This document shows positions 1 through 6,259 of a DNA stretch of 11,824 nt, one piece after another. The translations under genes and the position numbers were made by a program. The stretch is from NCBI GenBank assembly GCA_900088475.1, contig FLMG01002902.1:1-11824 (forward strand). Direction: 5' to 3'. The notes beneath the pieces are model-generated. The model saw only the letters and a program-made list of their open reading frames with translations, was not told the DNA's origin and ran no database searches. The DNA comes from Hyphochytrium catenoides (taxonomy: Eukaryota; Sar; Hyphochytriomycetes; Hyphochytriales; Hyphochytriaceae). Every line of letters begins with the position of its first letter. Position 1 is the stretch's first letter.

Positions 1-1
1 T

Positions 2-118
2 TCTGCAGTCAAGACAGTGTTACACCTCTTGCACTCCGAGTTTGCTCCTCCTCAAGCACACCTCAATGCCAGCCTAATGATTCAGCCAAAAAAAAAGGAA
101 TTGTCCACAATTTCTTAG
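2..118 (+). CDS. possible C-terminal end of a plus-strand gene entering from the left (partial)
   Basis: Frame 2 is open from the window edge to a TAG at 116-118 and would encode about 38 residues ending in a Lys-rich tail (PKKKELSTIS). A CTGCAG at 3-8 could be a splice acceptor just inside the edge, which would suit a terminal exon. The tail includes a run of nine A at 88-96. No domain is recognisable, and the open frame is short enough to occur by chance. Confidence 0.22.
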   Translation, partial: SAVKTVLHLLHSEFAPPQAHLNASLMIQPKKKELSTIS

Positions 119-592
119 AGACAGACTGGAAAGTAGTGGCCCAGACTTGGCCACAATGTACTGGGTCAGTGACAATAGGTCACAAGATCTCTCTAGAAGA
201 TCTCTCAGCGGTGTAGAAAAGTGTACTAGCTAAGGCCTATGTGGATGACTCCCCTAAGAACATGGCAGACCTAGGACGACATCTTTGCCGGCCCCCTCCC
301 TGCCTAAAGCGGAATCTTGACGCTGCAAATAGTTCCAGCTACTGGCTTCCCTGTGCTGGTTTTCGCGCTCTACATAATGGCACAAGTTTAGACTTTCTGA
401 TGTTCCAGGACTTTCGGCGGTGGTTGATCTACAGAAAGAATGAACAGGAAATTTTATGTCGAGTCCAAGCAACAACTTGGAAGTGCACCCTTATCTAATA
501 GCAGTCCTCTGTACAAATGTGTCATACTCCTTCTCGTATCGAAAGTTGACAATAGGATTCCAGCCAATGGAACTCTGTCGACGTGTCAACTG
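119..592. other. no gene recognised
   Basis: This is the stretch between the left edge fragment and the dUTPase stop codon. Both strands have open frames of 70-95 codons (for example plus 241-498 and minus 254-475), but none shows a motif, a low-complexity bias typical of coding sequence, or splice sites that join it to a neighbour. The segment 184-208 repeats AGATCTCT around a central TCTAGA. It probably holds the 3' untranslated region of the dUTPase gene. Confidence 0.4.
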
Positions 593-1733
593 TCATAGGC
601 TCTGTGGAGAAGCGCTTGATAAGAGCAACTTCAAGTTCTCTATGAAGTCCTTCTCATCACCAGATAGACCATATACTTTAAGAGCAGCGAGAAGCCTAGC
701 GTCCATCTCCATGGCCCGCTTCTTTAGCTACAAAGCGCATTAGGCTAAGCCCGGCCGGCCATAGACATTGATGGTTCCTACCTCGCTCTTTTCGTTCTCC
801 TTCAGAAGCCCCTTCTCACTTAGGGAAGAGATGCGTGACAGTGCCTCGGTAAGTTCTATAGCAGGACATTCTTAGATTGCCTGTGGATGCAGTCGCAGGA
901 CTCGCAAAAGGACCCTTACCAGATAGCTCCCCGTTACCACCTGGTGATACTACTCGTACCGCTCTTAAAGGCTCAGAGGCTTCAATCTTGAGGTCAACAC
1001 CAGTACTCCCAAATCCTCCAGCTCCTCTATCAAAGCATATCATGAGACGCGGAAGCCATTTTCAGAGAAGAAGTGGTGTAAGCACCTTTTTGTTTCGGCT
1101 AGCTCCTCGACTTCTTGTACTTCAGCCATATAAATCTGCTCCAGGATGAGCTGAGCAACGCGATCGCCTTTTTTGACTGTAAAGATCCGAGCAAGTCAGC
1201 AGATGGAAGCTACAAAAACGACCAGCGGTAATTTTAACCTTCAAAGTCCTCTGCAGCGTGGTTGAACAGCACCACTCCAACATTACCCCTGTAATCAGCA
1301 TCTAGAAGCCATTGCGTTTGTCAGATAGCATTGTTCTTTTTGCCATTGGTGCAAACAAGCCAACTTACCAATAACACCAGCCCCTACGTCTATGTGCTTC
1401 TTCCATGCTAAGCCCGAACGAGGAGCTGCAGTATGACTTTAGCACAGAATCTTATGCATCATTTTGCTCTGAAGCTTCAACTTTCAACTCACCTACACGA
1501 CCATAACACCCAGGAGGGATTGCAATTGCTAAATCTGTCTTTACAAGTGCTTTGCCTCTGGCGGGAACTACTGTCTCCTCTGCACTATGAAGGAATCAAT
1601 ATGGCGGTGACATATCATATGTAGCTCTACTTTGCGTGTACCTAGCGAGATCGAATCCAGCAGCTAGAGCCGACCCTCTAACTGGGAGTACTGCGTTCTT
1701 GGAGAGTTTCTTAACTTGCAGGATGTGGTTCAT
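593..1733 (-). CDS. DUT: dUTPase (dUTP diphosphatase), 8 exons, with long C-terminal extension
   Basis: The enzyme hydrolyses dUTP to dUMP and diphosphate, which keeps uracil out of DNA and feeds thymidylate synthesis. Exons on the minus strand are 1733-1642, 1584-1493, 1425-1369, 1301-1239, 1176-1086, 1026-920, 870-782 and 727-593. Together they give 726 nt and 241 residues, all phases closing across GT-AG introns of 49-67 nt. All five trimeric dUTPase motifs are present: AAGFDLAS (24-31), APRSGLAWK (62-70), GVIDADYRGNVG (78-89, with Asp81 at the catalytic-base position and Tyr84), KKGDRVAQLIL (103-113) and RGAGGFGSTG (132-141). Family members normally end soon after motif 5. Here about 100 more residues follow, acidic and then rich in Lys, Glu and Leu, with a probable helical stretch near 200-235. 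The start is the first in-frame ATG. The frame stays open about 33 codons further upstream without another ATG, so an upstream exon or targeting peptide is not excluded. The donors at 1238 (GTTAAA) and 1085 (GTGCTT) are weak but are fixed by the family alignment. Confidence 0.95.
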
Positions 1734-1760
1734 TATGTCCGGCGCGGAGACAGCTGTACT

Positions 1761-1971
1761 ATGATCAGAAAATTTTGGATGAACGAAGCTCTGTTGGAAG
1801 CTCTGGCGGATTGGAATGCTGGAAAGATCTCTGAGAAGCTTGCTTCACTCAGAGCTCAGAGCTTGATGGAGAGGAGGTAGGTCGAGATGTGGGAGGCTCA
1901 CAGAGTGAGAAGCAAAGGCCAGGACGTGCTTCTGATTGCTCTGATTCAGTGGAAAAATGGCGGGAAAGTGA
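1761..1971 (+). CDS. possible small spliced gene of unknown function, divergent from dUTPase
   Basis: An ATG at 1761 opens a frame of 38 codons with a coding-like composition (it begins MIRKFWMNEALLEALADWN). It runs into a donor AG|GTAGGT at 1877. The matching acceptor TTCTGATTGCTCTGATTCAG ends at 1949, giving a 73-nt intron with a CTGAT branch-like element. Splicing gives 45 residues ending at TGA 1969-1971, and AATAAA follows at 1987-1992. The start lies 27 bp from the dUTPase start on the other strand. No family is recognised. Other plus-strand frames here are also open, for example 1741-1830 and 1834-2004, and the second of these has a coding-like composition too. The exact model is therefore uncertain and this may be noncoding. 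Confidence 0.28.
1959..1967 (-). promoter_or_regulatory. E2F-like site (TTTCCCGCC) upstream of dUTPase
   Basis: The minus strand reads TTTCCCGCC, a full match to the E2F/DP consensus TTTSSCGC, about 226 bp upstream of the dUTPase start codon. In animals and plants dUTPase is an S-phase gene, and E2F sites are usual in such promoters. One nine-base match can be chance, and the site would lie inside the second exon of the small plus-strand gene proposed at 1761-1971. Confidence 0.3.
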
Positions 1972-2041
1972 GCAATCTTGGTTATCAATAAAAGTAGGTA
2001 TCTGATTCTACAGATGATTTACAGGGATTGACGGCTTTATT

Positions 2042-2281
2042 TCAAGCACAGGGTTTCCAGTGAATGTTTCCTTCAACCGCAAGATCATAGTGTCCTATTA
2101 GCAGTTTTTGAAACCTTTGCAGCTTCAACTTGGCTTTCGGCCACGTATCTTTCAGCGGAAAGTGGAGGAACATCTTCACATCTTCTTTCAGGTCTTTGAG
2201 CCAAGGCTGTCTGCCATCTCCAGCCTGTCTGTTGGAGGCAGTTTTGGCGGCAGCACTTGAAGGCCACAGCTGTCGCTCTCT
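2042..2281 (-). CDS. possible C-terminal exon of an unknown small minus-strand gene
   Basis: The minus strand is open from just after an in-frame TGA (2284-2282) to a TGA at 2044-2042, 79 codons. The last 55 residues look like real protein (…PWLKDLKEDVKMFLHFPLKD…, then a Lys/Gln-rich helix and HWKPCA at the end). AATAAA follows directly on this strand at 2041-2036. A candidate first exon starts at ATG 2370 and encodes a basic, charged peptide (MDLALQRRQKSDTAPRSKKQ). A join through a donor at the GT of GGC|GTTAGC and an acceptor at CTGGAG would keep frame, but both sites are weak. The 5' end is unresolved and no family is recognised. Confidence 0.3.
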   Translation of the reverse strand, partial: RERQLWPSSAAAKTASNRQAGDGRQPWLKDLKEDVKMFLHFPLKDTWPKAKLKLQRFQKLLIGHYDLAVEGNIHWKPCA

Positions 2282-2425
2282 TCAAGCTAACGCCTTCCCT
2301 CATCGTCAGTTTGCTTCTTGCTTCGTGGTGCAGTATCGCTCTTCTGACGTCGCTGCAAAGCCAAGTCCATATCCTCCCAGCGCAAATCCTGATAGAACCA
2401 GGCCAGCCAAGTTGGGACGCAGAAG

Positions 2426-3034
2426 ATGGTACTCGACAGCAGAGTTGAAGTTAGATTTCATGACAAGTACGGCTCCTACTCTCGGGGGTTGTTCGTCAAC
2501 GCCCCAGTGAAGAAGGGCGAGTGGCTGTGGAAGTACGATGCTGACAAGGGTGAAGAGTACCCCACGTGGTCAAAAGAACAGATACTTGCGACCCAGGACC
2601 CGAAGAAGAAGGAGCTCCTTCACGTTTACAGCTTCATGCTGGATGACGGGGTGTACTGTACTACCACTGAGCCAGAGAGCGATCCGTCATGGTACTTCAA
2701 CCACACTTGCGAGCCAACAGTGTGGCATACGGACGATTACACATTAGTTGCTGCTAGAGACCTCGAGCCAGGGGAGGAAATTGCCTACGACTATGGCTTT
2801 ACAGAGACGGAGGAATCCCTCCATGCTGGGATGGTGTGCATGTGCAAGTCCAGCCTCTGCCGAGGAAAGCTGCTCTTTGACCAATACAAAGACCCAGCAT
2901 GGCAGGCCATGTACGACGGTAAAGTGACAAGCTACATCCAAAGAAAAATAGATGAGCGCCGTTCTCAAGGATCAAAGCTGCTGAGTCCAGAACAAGAGGC
3001 TCAGAGCACACCGGCAGCTATCGGAGCTAATTAG
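2426..3034 (+). CDS. SET-domain protein-lysine methyltransferase, single exon
   Basis: This is a 202-residue protein made almost entirely of a SET domain with a post-SET zinc site. It would transfer methyl groups from S-adenosylmethionine to a lysine side chain; the substrate is not readable from sequence. The N-terminal SET element is GSYSRGLFVNAPVKKGEWLW (16-35). The S-adenosylmethionine/active-site core is WYFNHTCEPT (89-98), and the C-terminal core is GEEIAYDYGF (116-125), with the usual catalytic-tyrosine motif. Cys95 together with CMCKSSLC (138-145) matches the four-cysteine post-SET zinc cluster. A Lys/Arg-rich tail of about 50 residues follows. The ATG is the first after an in-frame TAG at 2393-2395, and no intron is needed. 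The family is a small stand-alone SET type found widely in protists and algae. It points at the PHD gene with 175 bp between the two stop codons. Confidence 0.93.
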   Translation: MVLDSRVEVRFHDKYGSYSRGLFVNAPVKKGEWLWKYDADKGEEYPTWSKEQILATQDPKKKELLHVYSFMLDDGVYCTTTEPESDPSWYFNHTCEPTVWHTDDYTLVAARDLEPGEEIAYDYGFTETEESLHAGMVCMCKSSLCRGKLLFDQYKDPAWQAMYDGKVTSYIQRKIDERRSQGSKLLSPEQEAQSTPAAIGAN

Positions 3035-3209
3035 TCTACATTGGCCCCTCGGGTTGACAGTATGGCATGCAAGCAATCTCTGTTAGTGTCACCGTAATCA
3101 ACGCATAATAATGTCTCAGCAAGTTAGCTGTGAACTTAGGCTATGACCTTAACATATGAAGGTAGCCAGTCCATCCTCTAGGGCCAGAACGAGGGGTGTT
3201 CGTGTAGGC
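3035..3209. other. convergent 3' intergenic spacer
   Basis: This 175-bp gap lies between the stop codons of the SET gene (plus) and the PHD gene (minus). It must hold both 3' untranslated ends. I see no AATAAA on either strand and no strong hairpin. Confidence 0.5.
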
Positions 3210-5983
3210 CTACTTCGTCTTTTGTTTCTTCTTGTTTTGCCTTGAAGATGACTGGCCATCACGGTATCCTTCATCTGAGAAGGACTGGATTGAGTAGTCA
3301 TCAGCTACCTCGTCTTCGGTTTCAGAAGAGGTTTCCTAGGCAAACATTGTTAGATCTCAAGCGTGGATAACAGATCGCGCCATACAGTCACCTCCGCTCG
3401 CTGGGCTTTCCAAACAGTGGGAGGTCTGGGTGTTGGCTCTTTACGTTTGCTTGAAACGCTGCTTCGAGGGGTCCCCATTTCAGTAACCTCCTTGGCAGCC
3501 AAATGCGTAAGCATTTGCAGTTTGGAGAAGCGCTTGTCTCTGTGGGTGTCTTCTCTCCGGTTGGTCTTGTCGGTCCCTTTCGCAGAACTCTTCAACGAGG
3601 GACGAACTATAAGGCACGCATCGCTAAAGGGAAATCTTCTCATACTCACCTCTCTTCTGCGGACGGAGTTCCTGCTGATGGTGGTGCGCCGGTAACAGCG
3701 TACGTCGTTTTTGATTAGGGGGAGCATCAAGAATTTTGAGACAACTCCGATAACCAGTCAAGCACTGTGCGTTTGGTACTTCACTCATACCTTGAACCCT
3801 TGTTAGGGCTATTAGAGATCCTCTTCCCCGTCCTAGGAGCCTGATTAATCTTAGCAGCGCCAGAAAGGGTGTTACTGGCTCGCAGTCTGGGTACTGGGCT
3901 GGAACCCGTGGCCTCTGACAACTCCAGTTTCAGGAGTTCCAGTGCTGATGGCAAGCCGCATCGACTTGTAGGAAGTCCTCGAGGTGTCAAGGTCCACAGA
4001 CCCTAAAGTCATAGTTAGGAATGATCGCTACCCACATAATAGGTACATAATCTAGATGTCGCGTACATTGTCCGAGCCCTGGGGCCGGAAGAAGATGGCA
4101 TTGCCCTTTAAAACGTCAAGGATCTCTTCATTAAGATCTCGTTTTGCTTGTGTTCCTGAGAGATCTTCCAGATGGCTTCTGATGAAGGGCACGATCTCAT
4201 CCTCCAGTGAGAAGAAACGCTCCCCATGCTCGCCTTTTCGAAGCAGCAGATTGCACAAGACGATTCTTGTGATTGTAAGCCAGCTCTGGGTGTTTCTATG
4301 GAAAAACTCGGTGGGGTTGTCATTCAACGCCCTAACGTTACAGGGCGCACAACGAAAAGTGTATCCGATATCTCCAACCAGGAGCGGCTTCTCCAACCAG
4401 TCGATACACTCTGCAACCGAGACACAAAGACATGTGAGAAGAGGCAAAAGACAATAGGGATCCAGAGAAGTTTGTCGGCGATGCATACCGAAATGAAAGA
4501 GCTGGAGGCACCTCCCACACTTCAGCATTGGCTTAACACTCACGTCCTCGTCGGACTTGCCATGCCCACAGTAGCAATACACGTCCTGGTCGTTCTCAGT
4601 ATGATCTTCATTCCAGGTAAGGGACTATGGATTGCAGATTATAGGCCTCTCGATCAGATATTCATATGCCAAAATATTCTCCAGATGGTGAGAACTCACC
4701 GTGAGGTCGTAGGGAAGGACTTTCTTCGGCTTGGCTTTGATAAGCTGTTTTTCTCTCTCCCATTGATCACGTAGAGTCTCCCACTCATAGTGTACTTCAT
4801 CGTCATCATACTTCAGTTGCTTGGCAGACCAGAGCAGACTTTCCGCCTCCACCTCCTAAGGATGTATTACGTGATTGAAGATCAGTAGTCTGACACCCTG
4901 TATGTGAAGAATTGGACCAGCGTAGCCTCACCATATGCGATTCCTCGGCCTCTATCATTGCCTTCTCTTTTCTCTTGTCCTTTAGAGTCTTTTTGCCTTT
5001 CGCTCCACCTGCAGAACACAAAGAGCCGTCAGGAATGACTCATATGTTCCTTTATTGTTTGGAAACAGGCACTTGAAAAATAGCACCACACACTGTGGCA
5101 GATGCTCTCCCAATTCTTCTCCTCACCTGTTTTTTTCCCTGTTCCTTTGCTTTCCGCCTTCCTTTTCAACTCTGGGGTGGCCTTCTTCTTGCTTTTGGTT
5201 TTGACCACAGGACTATGTGACTTTGATTTTTTCTTACCCATGGAAGGGCCTTTTGCTTTAGGGGAAGGCACTTTTCGACCGGAGGTACCCTTGGCAGCGA
5301 GCCTGGTCTTTGCCTTTGGTGATAACGCGTTGCTCTCGGACAGCGGAGTCCGCTTGGGGCAGGTTCTTCTGTCGTGGGTCTTACTGCCACAAAGAGCACA
5401 AGTGCGTCCAGACTGAACAATGAGTCCTAACAAGATAGCAAGTGCAAGAGGCTTGGAATTAGAGCTCCGTTATGGACATTCTGAACAATATGACGAGGCG
5501 TGGAGGGAATTTATTTACCATTGGCATCAATTCGCGGCTGGGGACAGTTTCTCCGGTCATGGCCGCTCTCACGACAGTTCGTGCAGCGCCTTACATCATT
5601 CTCTACAGCTCTGTAACACAAAGCACGAAAGGTGCAAAACAGAGCTTGTCAGATCACGAAAAGGAAGGCTATGCTACGATACTAGAGTTTAGTAAGGAAG
5701 GGTGCGGGGATCAATGCAGGATAACTTACGGGAGAGACTTCTGGGAGTAGTCCACAACCCACTTTGCCATGCGAGCAACTAGCTTAGAGTTGTACTTGAT
5801 CTCGATGCTGCTCTTAATCTGTCTCATTTTGCCACTCGCTGGACCTGCTGGGGACGACAATAAGTGGTCTCCTTGTTTCCCGAGGGCGACTGGAGTCTTC
5901 ACCACCGGAGAGAAAGCTTCTAAGTGGTCCCCATCAGGGTCCGAAGGACAAGCCTTATTAGGTTTCGCAATGGGTGACGCCAT
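3210..5983 (-). CDS. PHD-finger protein with two CCHC zinc knuckles, about 11 exons; chromatin-type
   Basis: Exons on the minus strand: 5983-5730, 5610-5519, 5426-5127, 5008-4932, 4855-4700, 4624-4489, 4410-4067, 4002-3791, an unresolved part, then …-3392 and 3335-3210. Phases close throughout except that part, and the product is about 640-670 residues. Domains: Ser/Pro-rich N terminus; knuckle 1 CTNCRESGHDRRNC (94-107); knuckle 2 CALCGSKTHDRRTC (125-138); a Lys/Ser/Pro-rich linker (about 139-250); a PHD finger with Cys310, 312, 329, 332, His337, Cys340, 359, 362 (C4HC3). The PHD finger carries the stretch KPLLVGD and is followed by a helical segment and GLWTLTPRG (454-462). This order resembles the second PHD plus winged-helix region of Polycomb-like (PHF1/MTF2) proteins and the N-terminal half of ASH2, which bind histone or DNA. 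CCHC knuckles usually bind RNA or single-stranded DNA. The acidic C-terminal exon ends KKKQKTK. The start ATG at 5983 follows an in-frame TAA directly. A histone-reading role is inferred. Confidence 0.88.
3590..3790 (-). other. unresolved splice region in the PHD gene
   Basis: Exon 8 ends at 3791 before a clear GTATGA donor (phase 2). Downstream three models keep frame: (a) intron 3790-3672, then reading straight through; (b) the same, with a second 60-nt intron 3649-3590 (GAG|GTGAGT … GTTGAAG); (c) intron 3790-3745 (46 nt), an exon 3744-3650 rich in Gln, His and Arg, and a 43-nt intron 3649-3607. The GTGAGT donor at 3649 is strong. All models rejoin at the exon ending 3392. Confidence 0.6.
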
Positions 5984-6013
5984 TTATTCCTAACGAAGCA
6001 GGAGAAGAGAAAC

Positions 6014-6259
6014 ATGGAGGTTAGCTGGGCACGGAGGGACTGTCAGAGTCTGCAAGGGCCACGAGCGATACATTTCATCCATCACCAGAAAAACAGCAGG
6101 CAGCAGAAGAAGAGAAAGAGTAGTGTTGCAGAAGAACTAGTGTTGCAGAACGAGTATCGCCTGGTGATTAGCCTATGTCATACAGATGGTAAAACTGATG
6201 CCGTCTTGCTGTCAGGAGGACTTACTTGCTCCACGAGGAGTGATGACGAAAAGCCTTGA
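6014..6259 (+). CDS. weak candidate open frame divergent from the PHD gene
   Basis: An ATG 30 bp from the PHD start, on the opposite strand, opens 81 codons with a basic patch (HHQKNSRQQKKRKSS). It includes two copies of AGTGTTGCAGAA (6121-6132 and 6141-6152). No domain is seen. ATGGAG|GTTAGC could also be a very short first exon. The position is right for a divergent gene, but the sequence evidence is thin. Confidence 0.15.
   Translation: MEVSWARRDCQSLQGPRAIHFIHHQKNSRQQKKRKSSVAEELVLQNEYRLVISLCHTDGKTDAVLLSGGLTCSTRSDDEKP

Noticed and set aside
877-1149. Plus-strand Pro-rich frame of 90 codons
   Set aside because: It is antisense to the dUTPase exons carrying motif 5 and the end of motif 4.
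2257-2448. Plus-strand frame with a hydrophobic segment ahead of the SET gene
   Set aside because: It is out of frame with the SET protein and stops just inside it. The hydrophobicity mirrors a charged minus-strand frame.
3624-3649. A 26-nt GTGAGT…TTTAG intron in the PHD gene
   Set aside because: It is far shorter than any other intron in the window and too short for ordinary splicing; longer acceptors are available.
4226-4774. Plus-strand frame of 182 codons
   Set aside because: It is antisense to exons 5-7 of the PHD gene. The minus strand shows a full set of PHD cysteines and matching splice phases.
5102-5416. Plus-strand frame that looks like a multi-pass membrane protein
   Set aside because: It is the complement of the Lys-rich exon of the PHD gene; AAG/AAA codons read backwards give Phe/Leu-rich strings.
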